This document shows, in pieces, positions 27,996 through 37,100 of a stretch of DNA of 64,000 nt. Source of the DNA: an uncultured Bacteroidia bacterium (GTDB taxonomy: Bacteria > Bacteroidota > Bacteroidia > Bacteroidales > CAJPTX01); NCBI GenBank assembly GCA_947252645.1, contig CAMXWF010000002.1:138577-202576 (forward strand). Direction: 5' to 3'. The first letter of the stretch is position 1, and each line of letters starts with the position of its first letter. The notes beneath the pieces were generated by a model that was not told the DNA's origin, ran no database searches, and saw nothing but the letters and a program-made list of their open reading frames with translations. Both the position numbers and the translations under genes were made by a program.

Positions 27996-28826
27996 ATGAG
28001 TAGACGTTTCCAATTCGGCGTATTCCTTCTATCCCTAGCGTTGCTAGGCACCTCCGGGGCTATTTCTGCCCAGCAGAGCGGACGGGCGGTCTATAGGGCC
28101 TATACGTTCTACGCCGCCGACTCGGGAAAGCTGGCAACCTTAGACTTCTCGCCCCAGCGGGCGGTCTATGTGGGTGAGGAGTACACTGGGAAATTGCGTA
28201 CAAAGCTCACCAAGCAGGTTTTCACTCAGGACAACGGTCACCAGTTCATCAATCAAACGGTGACCATCTACCCTGGCGACGTCTATGTCCAGAGCAATTA
28301 CCTAGAGAACCAGATGGCCTCCTATGCCACGATGGTTCGGGGTAATTCCGTCTTTGAGTACGTGGTGGAGGAGTCTATTCCCCGTATCCGCTGGGAGCTG
28401 GTGGACTCCACGCGCACCATCGCAAACATGGAGGCGCACGCCGCCAAGGGCACTTTTAGGGGTCGTACATACTTGGCCTGGTACGTACCGGCCATTCCTG
28501 TAAGCAGTGGGCCCTGGAAGCTCTCGGGCCTCCCAGGCTTGATTGTGGAGGCTACGGAGCTCCACGGCGTGTTCGCCTTCATTTTACAATCCATCGAGAT
28601 CCAGGCTGATCACCAGGTGCCAGAGGTCGCCTTCCCCAAAACGGCCACCCGTATTCCCCTGTCGCGCTACGCCTACTACCACGACAACAAGTCGGCCTCG
28701 GAAAACGAGCTCCTCCAGGCTCGTGCGCCTCGGGGCGCAGAGTTGACGACAAAGTCTGATGCCGACGGGGGCGATCCCTACGATGTCGAGCTTAATTTCC
28801 GCGACCTTGTAGACGCAGAGCAGTGA
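27996..28826 (+). CDS. GLPGLI-family secreted protein
   Basis: This 276-residue protein has a signal peptide (RRFQFGVFLLSLALLGTSGAI, then SAQQ). The family signature is present as the variant LSGLPGLIVEA, preceded by the usual WYVPAIPVSSGPWKLS. GLPGLI proteins are common in Bacteroidetes and their function is unknown. They are often paired with TonB-linked outer-membrane proteins, as here: the stop codon overlaps the GTG start of the barrel gene. I moved the start from 27930 to ATG 27996 because the upstream part is not signal-like. Confidence 0.85.
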   Translation: MSRRFQFGVFLLSLALLGTSGAISAQQSGRAVYRAYTFYAADSGKLATLDFSPQRAVYVGEEYTGKLRTKLTKQVFTQDNGHQFINQTVTIYPGDVYVQSNYLENQMASYATMVRGNSVFEYVVEESIPRIRWELVDSTRTIANMEAHAAKGTFRGRTYLAWYVPAIPVSSGPWKLSGLPGLIVEATELHGVFAFILQSIEIQADHQVPEVAFPKTATRIPLSRYAYYHDNKSASENELLQARAPRGAELTTKSDADGGDPYDVELNFRDLVDAEQ

Positions 28827-31501
28827 AACCGCTCGCTAAGGTCACTACGAGCTCCCTGTGGCTCTGCTGTTGCCTAGGAGGCCTCTTGGGGCTTCTGTCC
28901 GAGAGGAGCAGCGCGCAGGTTTACGTGCAGGGGCGGGTATTCGACTCTGCAGCTCGGCCGGTTGCGTTTGCCCAGGTTCAGCTCTTGCTTCCTGGCGCCA
29001 AGCTCCCCTACGAGTTTGGCCAATCCACCGCGAAGGGCACTTTCCGCCTAAAGGCTAAGCCTGGGGTTAGCTCCACCCTAGAGATCCGGGCCTTGGGGCT
29101 AGAGACCTTTTCCCTCACCGTGCAAGCCCCCAATGGGCCCGAGGGCACAGTAGATTTGGGAGGAATCCTGCTCCAGCCCCACTACCAGGAGATCCACGAG
29201 GTGCATGTCGAGGGCTTCAAGCCGTTGGAACGCCGTAAGGACACCATGGTCTATCGGGTGGCCGCCTTCGCCCAGGGTAATGAGAAGAGCATCGGGGAGG
29301 TAATCAGTAAAATGCCAGGCCTCAAGGTGACCCCCGAGGGAGCTATTACCTACTTGGGGCGCGAAGTGGAGAAGGTCATGGTGAGCGGGGCCGATATGTT
29401 TGGGCGCGGCTACCAGATGCTAACCCGCAACCTTAATCCCAATGCCGTGCAGGAGGTGCAGGTGCTGGAGCATTTTGAGGAGAACCGCTTTCTTCGCTCT
29501 ATGCGCAAGAGTGAGCGGGTGGCCATTAACCTCGAGCTCGGCAGGGGGAAAGGGCAGGTTATGGGGACTATCCGGGGGGCCTATGGCTATCGCCACGCCC
29601 ACGATGCCCAGCTCTCGTTGGTCGGCGTGTTTAGCCACCTGCAGTGGTCCCTCTTGGCCAATAGCAATCAGGTGGGTAGCTCCCCCATTGCGACCAATTC
29701 TGGCTGGATGACCCCAACAGGGCTCAGCGACATGGCCGGCGGAGAACTCGCACGCCTCTCCCAGAGTAACGCCAGCGCGCTCGCCTTTATCACCAAGGTG
29801 CAAGGGGCCTCAGCACCGATAAGGCAAGCCAGGAGCCGACGCAACATGTCGCACATGCTCTCCCTCGGCTCCGTCTATACCCCTAGCAGCAAGTTTAGGC
29901 TCAAAGCCAATGTGGCCGGCCAGTTTGAAAACGACCGCTTTAACAACCAGCTCCATAGCCAGGTCCGCGTGCGTGGGCTAGACTTCACGCGCGACCAGCT
30001 CAGCGCCCGCAAGGAACAGAACGCCCTAGCAGGGGCGCGGCTTACCCTCGATGGACAACTCTACGCTCTGGCCGATTGGCACTACGACGGCGGCTACGCC
30101 TTTACCAACACCCAGAGCCACGCCGTCACTACCACACACGCCGCCACGCTCGATGAGCAGCTCCGGGGCGTTTGGCAGCGCACGGACCACACCTTCCTCT
30201 ACACCCAGAGCTTCGACTCGCTCGGCATCCTGCGTGGAGGCCTCTTCTGGCAGAGCCAGTGGATGCTGCCCACCTATACCGCTACGGCCACCGGGCGCGT
30301 ACCCGTGGGCTTGATTGGGGCAGAGCCCGTCTCCACCGATTATCGGCAGGCCGACCACACGGGCCAAATGCGCTGGATCTATCTGGCCCCCACACGCCAC
30401 GGCTTCTCCGGCAACATCCAGCTCGGCGGCACCTTTAGCCAGTTCAACCTGCACGCCCACGACTATTGGACCCACGCCACTTACCATGGCCTCCAAACCG
30501 CCGAGGTCTACCTAGGGGGTGCACTCAGCTATACCTACGGCCCCTTTAAGGCCCTGCTAAACCTGGTGGCCCAAACCAATCGCCAGAAGCTTCTTGGAGA
30601 GGCCACCTCGCCCTTGCCCCACTGGAAACTCTTCCCTGTACCCTCCTTGACCCTCCAGGTCTCTTCTGGCCCACAGCTCGGGGTGCTGAGCTACTCGTAC
30701 AACACCACGGCTAGCGGACTCCTCGAAATGCTCCCCGATACCCTTCTTACCGGCTTCCGCTTCCAGCAACAGGGGCGTCCCGGCTTTCACTACCACTACG
30801 GTCACAACCTCATGGCCTTCTACTCCTACGGCCTCCCTACGGCTAGGATTGCCTTCCAGGCCTGGCTGCTCTACAACATCAACCTGAAGCCCATTACCAC
30901 CGCCACGATGCTCTCGGCCAATCGCTCGCTCACCATCCTCGTTACGGGGCGCAAGCACGACATGCTCCTAGCCAAGGCCAATGTCGACTTCTACATCGCA
31001 CCGCTTTTCACCAACTTACGCCTCTTTGTAGAGGCCCAGCGCAGCCACTATGGCCAATGGATCAACGAGAACTACTACCCACTGACCCACGACCATCTCT
31101 ACGCCGATCTAAGCCTACGCACGGCCTTTCAACACGTGGTGGACATCATGCTCGGGGCCACCTGGGAAACCTCCTATTTGCGAGGTCACGACCGCACCCT
31201 CCTGCACTCCATGACCCAGTATGCCGATCTCATCTTCAATATCGGCCCCGTGCAGCTCCGCGTCACGGGCGACCGACAGGAGGTGGGGCTAACGAAAATG
31301 CACGACAACGCCATCTACTTCCTAGACGCCGAGCTGCAGTGGACGCTCCTCCGCAAGCGCCTCACCCTCTTTGTCAACGGACGAAACCTCCTCAACAGCA
31401 CTACCTACGCCCACAACAGCACCAACCTCGACGAGCAGACCCACATGCGCTATGCTATCGCCCCGCTCCAGGTGATGCTCGGGGCCATGTGGCAGTTCTA
31501 G
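28823..31501 (+). CDS. TonB-dependent-receptor-like outer-membrane protein with carboxypeptidase-regulatory domain
   Basis: This 892-residue protein starts with GTG overlapping the GLPGLI stop and has a signal peptide ending near SSAQ. Residues 33-115 form a carboxypeptidase-regulatory-like (CarbopepD) beta domain (VQGRVFDSAARPVAFAQVQL). A plug-like region (130-235) includes GEVISKMPGLKV and VMVSGADMFG. The rest is rich in alternating amphipathic strands and ends in an aromatic residue (MLGAMWQF), typical of outer-membrane barrels. I see no clear TonB box. Such proteins with a GLPGLI partner probably transport or assemble something at the outer membrane; the substrate is unknown. Confidence 0.82.
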   Translation: MKPLAKVTTSSLWLCCCLGGLLGLLSERSSAQVYVQGRVFDSAARPVAFAQVQLLLPGAKLPYEFGQSTAKGTFRLKAKPGVSSTLEIRALGLETFSLTVQAPNGPEGTVDLGGILLQPHYQEIHEVHVEGFKPLERRKDTMVYRVAAFAQGNEKSIGEVISKMPGLKVTPEGAITYLGREVEKVMVSGADMFGRGYQMLTRNLNPNAVQEVQVLEHFEENRFLRSMRKSERVAINLELGRGKGQVMGTIRGAYGYRHAHDAQLSLVGVFSHLQWSLLANSNQVGSSPIATNSGWMTPTGLSDMAGGELARLSQSNASALAFITKVQGASAPIRQARSRRNMSHMLSLGSVYTPSSKFRLKANVAGQFENDRFNNQLHSQVRVRGLDFTRDQLSARKEQNALAGARLTLDGQLYALADWHYDGGYAFTNTQSHAVTTTHAATLDEQLRGVWQRTDHTFLYTQSFDSLGILRGGLFWQSQWMLPTYTATATGRVPVGLIGAEPVSTDYRQADHTGQMRWIYLAPTRHGFSGNIQLGGTFSQFNLHAHDYWTHATYHGLQTAEVYLGGALSYTYGPFKALLNLVAQTNRQKLLGEATSPLPHWKLFPVPSLTLQVSSGPQLGVLSYSYNTTASGLLEMLPDTLLTGFRFQQQGRPGFHYHYGHNLMAFYSYGLPTARIAFQAWLLYNINLKPITTATMLSANRSLTILVTGRKHDMLLAKANVDFYIAPLFTNLRLFVEAQRSHYGQWINENYYPLTHDHLYADLSLRTAFQHVVDIMLGATWETSYLRGHDRTLLHSMTQYADLIFNIGPVQLRVTGDRQEVGLTKMHDNAIYFLDAELQWTLLRKRLTLFVNGRNLLNSTTYAHNSTNLDEQTHMRYAIAPLQVMLGAMWQF

Positions 31502-31863
31502 CTAGGTATCCAGCTTACGCCTCCCGGCTCTTCCCAGAATCGATGGGGCGCACCTCCCTCGCGGCTACGTGTAACCTATTGCCCAGAGCATCCGTAAAAA
31601 CCATAGTCTTAGGGGCGTTGCATGGATTGCAGTACGAGCGGAAATGTGCAAATTGCCAGTTTGTTTTCGTCAGAATTGCTGCTCCCTAGGGTCTAGCTTC
31701 CCCGAGGAAACGTGGGCCCGCGCCATTTTACGCCCCGATAGGGTGGCTTTTGTGGCTCTCTCGCCCATTTTAAGGGCACTGAAAATTGTCCACTGCCTAC
31801 TGACAACTGTATAGGTGGCAGCCCCGCCAATACTACTCACGACTGGTCATTGGGCACTGACAG

Positions 31864-31894
31864 CTTGAGGGTGTTGCTCGGCAACACCCTCAAG
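31864..31894. repeat. Perfect 14-bp inverted repeat
   Basis: CTTGAGGGTGTTGC (31864-31877) pairs exactly with GCAACACCCTCAAG (31881-31894), loop TCG. No T run follows on either strand, so it is not a standard intrinsic terminator, although it could end transcription of the barrel gene 360 nt upstream. Confidence 0.8.
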
Positions 31895-32117
31895 AACCCA
31901 AGGAGCGATATTTGGAGCTATGCGAGCAAACAGGATTCCCTTATTGTCTTCAATAAGTACACACTACGTGTTGAGTCTTAGCCACATAGGCACTCGTTTC
32001 TTTGTGCTCGACAGCGTTAATCGTTCGCATGTCGCAAGTGTTTTGCGGGGGGTTGCGCAGTCTCGCCGAATGGAACCCTATACGTAGCTTATTGACCCCC
32101 GTGCTATTAACACTACC

Positions 32118-32165
32118 CCAGCTCCGTACCAACTCCGCTCCCGAGCGGAGTTGGTACGGAGCTGG
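32118..32165. repeat. Perfect 23-bp inverted repeat, 2-nt loop
   Basis: Positions 32118-32140 are the exact reverse complement of 32143-32165, with only CC between them. The arms contain the word GTACGGAGCTGGTACGG on the right side. No T run follows. The element lies 42 nt from the tRNA-Glu terminator. It could be a REP-like element, a protein-binding site or a degenerate insertion end. Confidence 0.85.
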
Positions 32166-32200
32166 TACGGCGAGGGTGCTACGAATGAAAAGATATAGCT

Positions 32201-32233
32201 AAAAAAGGCTCCTGCACCCATGGTGCAGGAGCC
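32201..32233 (-). terminator. Intrinsic terminator of tRNA-Glu
   Basis: On the minus strand a perfect 12-bp stem (GGCTCCTGCACC, 3-nt loop, GGTGCAGGAGCC; 32207-32233) is followed by six Ts (32206-32201). It lies 4 nt after the tRNA. Confidence 0.9.
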
Positions 32234-32237
32234 TCCG

Positions 32238-32309
32238 TAGCCCCTAGGAGAATCGAACTCCTATTCCGAGAATGAGAATCTCGTGTCCTAACCGTTAGAC
32301 GAAAGGGCC
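32238..32309 (-). tRNA. tRNA-Glu (CTC)
   Basis: A 72-nt cloverleaf reads on the minus strand. The acceptor stem GGCCCTT pairs with AGGGGCT (first pair G-U). The anticodon stem is CGAGA/TCTCG with loop TTCTCAT, giving anticodon CTC. The T arm is AGGAG-TTCGATT-CTCCT. The discriminator is A and CCA is not encoded. It has its own promoter and terminator. Confidence 0.95.
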
Positions 32310-32364
32310 GTCAACAGCATTCCGAGAGGGTCACTGTGGCGGGTGAGCCACTCGGATGCGATGG

Positions 32365-32372
32365 CAAAGGTA
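32365..32372 (-). promoter_or_regulatory. -7 box of tRNA-Glu promoter
   Basis: TACCTTTG on the minus strand, 55 nt upstream of the tRNA 5' end, matches the Bacteroidetes -7 consensus exactly. No clear -33 TTTG is seen at 19-21 nt. Confidence 0.5.
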
Positions 32373-32450
32373 GGTATTATTTTCCAATTGGACGTTACCC
32401 TGGGTGCGTGGTCCAAGGCTTTTCATGTCGAGTGGAGTGCTAGAGGTCTG

Positions 32451-32780
32451 CTATTCAGGCACATAGATTATCTCGCCGTTTTCTAGTTGGTAGGCGATAC
32501 CCACCCGTTTGCCCCGTGAGGTGGAGGGGGCGGCGGAGTCCTGCTGCGCGGCCTGATACTTCTCTATTTTGTCACCACGCTTGATGAGGATCTCCATGTT
32601 CTCCTGGCCGGGATTTTTGACCATGGTGTAATCTTCTTGGCTGAAGACCTCGGTCATATTGAACTTAGTGACCAGGGCCACCATGAGGGCCACGGCAAAC
32701 ACCATGGCCACATCGAAGAGGTTGGAGAGTAGGGAGGTGGGGTCGGGGTCTTCGTTGAGGAAGTGTCGTCTAGCGCGCAT
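32451..32780 (-). CDS. hmuV: HmuV-like DUF2149 membrane protein
   Basis: This 109-residue protein has one N-terminal membrane helix (NLFDVAMVFAVALMVALVTKF) and a soluble C-terminal part ending GEIIYVPE. It matches DUF2149, small proteins that accompany CobN-like chelatases and MotA/TolQ/ExbB channels, and may play an ExbD-like part. Its start overlaps the hmuU stop by 11 nt. It is the last gene of the haem operon; the same order is known for P. gingivalis hmuYRSTUV. Confidence 0.8.
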   Translation of the reverse strand: MRARRHFLNEDPDPTSLLSNLFDVAMVFAVALMVALVTKFNMTEVFSQEDYTMVKNPGQENMEILIKRGDKIEKYQAAQQDSAAPSTSRGKRVGIAYQLENGEIIYVPE

Positions 32781-33372
32781 CGGCTTGTCGATTGAGGGTG
32801 TCGGTGAGGTAGTCGAGCCAGATGAGTTCTTGCTGGTGGTAGGTGCGCTCTTTCTGGAGGTAGATGTAGCCTATGGCGGCGGCGAACATGCCGAGTACGG
32901 TGGTGGCAAAGGCCACCTGCATATTGTAGGCCATGCCGGCCACGGCCCCAGTGCTCAGATCCACGAGGGCGGGGCCCATGGGGATAAGCGTTCCCATGAG
33001 GCCTAGAATGGGCCCGAACTTGGTGAGGAGCATGGCTTTGGTGTTGCGCTTTTGCAATTGGAGTTCGTAGCTATTCACCAGGTAGGTGCGTTTCTCGGGC
33101 AGGGCGCTGAAAAGGCTGCGGGCTATCTGGGGAAAGCCTGGGGTGGTCTGGTCCTTCTCTAGGCCCTGCTGCAAGGTCTGGAGCTGCGCGTGGGCCTCGA
33201 GCGTGTGCATGAGGGGCGCATAGCGGCGCACGAGTTGCTGGTGGCGTCGTCGGGCGGCAAACAGATTGCCTAGCAGGAGGATGGAGAGGAAGAAGAGCAG
33301 GAGGAGCCCAACAATCACCGGGATGAGGAGACTGTTGGAGATCCAGAACATGATGCTAGTGATGTAGTGCAT
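32770..33372 (-). CDS. hmuU: HmuU-like MotA/TolQ/ExbB proton-channel protein
   Basis: This 200-residue protein has three membrane segments. The first is near residues 10-35. The other two flank the conserved family region KFGPILGLMGTLIPMGPAL, then GMAYNMQVAFATTVLGMFAAAIGY, which is the MotA/TolQ/ExbB core. It probably forms a proton channel that powers the CobN-like chelatase or haem movement with HmuV. It lies 24 nt after hmuT and overlaps hmuV. Confidence 0.85.
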   Translation of the reverse strand: MHYITSIMFWISNSLLIPVIVGLLLLFFLSILLLGNLFAARRRHQQLVRRYAPLMHTLEAHAQLQTLQQGLEKDQTTPGFPQIARSLFSALPEKRTYLVNSYELQLQKRNTKAMLLTKFGPILGLMGTLIPMGPALVDLSTGAVAGMAYNMQVAFATTVLGMFAAAIGYIYLQKERTYHQQELIWLDYLTDTLNRQADAR

Positions 33373-33396
33373 AGGATTGATGAGTTATTGGGGTCG

Positions 33397-34119
33397 TTAC
33401 TGCCGTTTTCGGTGCGCCCGGTGGAGTTGCCACCAGTAGGTGAGGAAGACGAGTCCTGCCAGTATGGTCAGGAGGAGCGATGCTTGCCAGAGTGCCGTGT
33501 AGTCGGCTGTTGGCCCGTAGGGCGTGGCCAGGAAGGCGTTGTCTTCTGTAAGCTTGGCTATGAGCATGGTCGCAAAGGCCAATGCGGTGGGTAGCGGCGC
33601 GATGAGCGGGCGAGCTTTTACCCAGCGCAGCAGCTGGGGAGCAAAGATAGTCAGAAGTGCTACCAAGAGGGCCAAGCCCAGGGTGACCCCCTCAAACGAC
33701 CACCCCGGGAGGGCGTAGAGCAGGTAGAGGCGCAGGTAGACTAGCGCGGCGAGCCCCCAGGGGGAGGGGGCGCGATACGCGAGCTGGGAGACCACTTGCC
33801 CTGCCAGTGCCACGTAGTCGCCATGCGGGCGGCGTAGTCGCCATTGAGGGTGGCGCGCAAGGGCCATCTCCAGGGCTGCCAGTAGGAGCAGGAAGTCGAG
33901 GGAGAGCAAGAGGAAGAGGTCGTCTTGTACGGGTTGGCTGGCCAGGTAGGCATCGCACGCTTTCATGCTCACCGTGAGCAGCCACGGGTGGGCTAGCACC
34001 ACGATGCCGCCATAGAGCAGGGCCAAGACTACGCGGAGCTTTAGACTCCGCAGGAGCGAGCTCCTCAGCGTGGCCGAGGTCACGCCGAGGAGGCCGAGTG
34101 CTAGGAATAGGCCTTTCAT
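33397..34119 (-). CDS. hmuT: HmuT-like polytopic membrane protein
   Basis: This 240-residue protein has about six hydrophobic helices spread over its length and a basic C-terminus (HRAHRKRQ). No motif is recognised; the call rests on position between the CobN-like gene and the ExbB-like gene, as in P. gingivalis hmuSTUV, where HmuT is a membrane protein of unknown role. The gene abuts hmuS directly, with no gap. Confidence 0.7.
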   Translation of the reverse strand: MKGLFLALGLLGVTSATLRSSLLRSLKLRVVLALLYGGIVVLAHPWLLTVSMKACDAYLASQPVQDDLFLLLSLDFLLLLAALEMALARHPQWRLRRPHGDYVALAGQVVSQLAYRAPSPWGLAALVYLRLYLLYALPGWSFEGVTLGLALLVALLTIFAPQLLRWVKARPLIAPLPTALAFATMLIAKLTEDNAFLATPYGPTADYTALWQASLLLTILAGLVFLTYWWQLHRAHRKRQ

Positions 34120-37100
34120 CTACTTGCGCCTGCGCCGTACGAGGGCCACTACGGCTACTATAGCTGCCAGGGCCAGAGCCAGCCAGAGGTAGGTCAAGCC
34201 ATGGGTATTACTTGTGCTCGCGCTTGGTGCTGGGGCCTTTTCCTGCTTGAGTACTTGGGCCTTATTTTGCTGCGTGGGCTGGTCGGGGGATGCCATCTTG
34301 AGGGCCTTGTTGAGCTGGGCTTCGTAGGTGGGCTGCTGGGCCTTTGGCAGTTGTTCCGCGATGTATTGGCGGAGCAGGTGGTTGTCGCAGACCATTTCAC
34401 TGCACCCCGCGCCGTGTTTTTCCATGGTTTGGGCGTGGAGCTGGGCGAGGTTTTTGAGCTGTTCTGGGGAGGCTTTCCACAGCCCTTTGCGCGCGGTTTC
34501 CATCATGTAGGCGGTGTAGTCCTGCAGGGCGGCGGGGTTGACACGGTCGAAGAACTCCCGGACGCCGAGCTTTTTGCTGTCGAGCACGTAGGTGTCGTAG
34601 ATGGCGTTCCAGAGCTGCTGGTCGATCAGGGAGGGTTTCATGACGTTCCAGGCGTAGGTGTTGCGGATAAGCTCGGCGAGGTCGTCGGCGGCGCTGGCGC
34701 CCTCCTTGAGGTATTCCTTGATGTAGGCGGGGTTGAGCAGGGTGGTTCTGGCTTCTATGCCTACGGCCTGCTTGATCTCTTGGTTGCGTACGCGGTGGCG
34801 GTTGCGTAGGTCGTTCATGTAGCCTTCCGGGTCTTTGCCGGTCACGTGCTGTACGGCGAGCGTGAGCCCGCCCATGAATTCGTAGACGTGGTCGAGGCTC
34901 AGGGCGCCCCAGGAGTTGCTCTGGCGCGGCTGTACCACGGCATCGGTGTTGAGCAGGGCGGCCGCGAAGGCGCCCTGGGTGAATTCTCCATAGGACTCCT
35001 CTTGCCCGTAGAAGGCGCCCACGTTGTGGAGGAAGACCTCGGCGATCTCGCTGCGGTCGCTCCACCGGTCGCCGCTTTCCACCATCTCTTGGATGCCCGT
35101 GCCGTAGCCGCCGTTGAGCGCGCCAAAGACTCTGGCCTGGCTAAGTTGTCGGGCTGCGGCTGCGGGTAGCCCTTTCTCGAGGAGGGCCTTTTCCGCGTCG
35201 GCCACCCCCTGGGCTACGTTGTTGTCCCATTGGTTTTTTGGCGCAGCGGCGGCGAGCTGGACGGCCTTTTGGATGAGGAAGAGCCGGCTGGTGGCAATGT
35301 CGCGAAGTTGGCCGGAGGTGAGCGCCACCACGTCGATGCGTGGGCGTCTGAGTTCCTCGTTGGGGATCAGGCGTACGTCGAGCACTCGGTTCATCCGGTC
35401 GCGCACTGGCTCTACGCCGAGCAGGTAGAGGATTTCGGCAATGGTGGTGCCTTGGCTTTCGATGAAGCTGCTGCTCCACAGGGAGAAGCTCACCTTGTGG
35501 GGGAATTGGCCGTTGTGTCGTTTTTGGTAGTCGGCGATGAGTTCGTTGGCCAGCTTTTTGCCGTCTTCCCAGGCTTTGGCCGAGGGGGTGTTTTCGGGAT
35601 TGATGGAGTAGAGGTTGCGCCCGGTAGGTAGCACTTGAGGATCCGCAATATAGTCCCCGCCTGGCGATGGGGGCGTGTAGCCGCCTTGCAGCGCGTTGGC
35701 CACACTATTTAGCTCTATGGTGGGGCTCTGGGTCAGCAGGTCGGCGTAGCGGTGTACGTTGGTCACGGCTTGCTTGAGCGTGTGGAGTGCCTCCACGAGC
35801 TGCGGGGAGGGCTTGGTGGAGTCGTTTGCTATGCCCTTGGTATCGGGGCTGTGCAAGGTGTCTGGATGACTGTTTGCTGGATGTTTTGCGGTGGCTGCTC
35901 CCATTGCGCCTGCGCTCGGTTTGCTGGCTGGGTGTCCGTTGGCGGCCCGCTTGGTGGCCGCGGAGATCCCGTCGGGCTTGCCCTGCTGCCGCTGGGCCAT
36001 TACGGTTTTGAGTGACTTCATGCGCATGGACTCCTCCAGGCTTCCGCGCTCCTTATGCTCGCTCTGGGCCAGTATGTGCAGCTCGCGGGCGGTGAGCCCT
36101 AGGCGCGATAGCTCTGCGGTCACGTCGACGTGCTGGAGGTGCTGCAAGCGCGCCACGGTGGCCGTGGCCTTGGGGATGTAGTGTCGGCGGTAGTAGGCCT
36201 CGTCGCGATACTGCGCCTGGGTTATTTTGTTGTTGGCTAGGTCGAGGTAGCAGAGTCCGTAGGCGATGGGGTCGATGCTGAGCAATTTGGCACTGTTGGC
36301 TATGCGCTCTTTGCTGAAGGGGATACCGGTGGTGTAGAGCCCGCCGGGGATCTTGGCGTAGGCCAGCTCGCCCACGAAGTCGTCGATGAGCTTAATGTCT
36401 TCTCGGGTGTAGGGGACGGAGAGGTTGGAGTCGAGCTTGAGGTCACGGTGGAACCCCTGCGCCACCGTGGCCTGCTTAATTTTGAGGCTCAGGGCTTGGT
36501 CGTCCTGTTCTTTGGCCAGGTATGTTTCTAGGAGCTTGCTGAACTGGGCCAGCTCTCCTTGTAGCTGAGTGCCCATGAAGGGGGGCACAAGGTAGGAGAC
36601 CAGCTGCGCGTAGCTGCGCCGCTTGGCGATGGTGCCCTCGCCGATGTTGGCCGTGGTGTAGTAGTAGATGTGTGGGAGGTCGTTGACCAGACGGTCGGCA
36701 AAGTCGGTAGTGGCTAGGGCTATTTGCTTTCCGGGGATGAACTCTAGGCTGCCGTGCGTGCCGAAGTGTATGAGCGCATCGGCGTGAAAGGCGTTGCGCA
36801 CCCACAGGTAGGAGGCCAGGTAGGGGTAGCTGGGTATGGCGATGGCGCCGTGGACCATTTTGAAGTCGTTGGCGCCTGCCCCAGTGCCGAGCTGAGGCAG
36901 GAGGGCCACGTTGCCATACTGTAGGCGGATGATCGCGAGGCCCTCTTGCCCTTCTTGCTGGTAGCGGTAGTATTCGCCGGGTACGGGGCCGTAGCGGTGG
37001 GCGATGCTATCTACTATGGCAGGGGGGAAGGTGGCGTTGATCCAGCGTTGTAAGCTATCGCTGGCGACAAAGGCAGGGGCGCCGCTTTGCAGGAAGCTTG

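Larger units (their letters stand above)
31502..32237. other. Hairpin-rich intergenic gap (736 nt)
   Basis: No supported gene lies here. The stretch holds a 14-bp perfect hairpin (31864-31894), a 23-bp perfect hairpin (32118-32165) and the terminator of tRNA-Glu (32201-32233). The open frames present overlap these palindromes and look non-coding. Confidence 0.55.
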
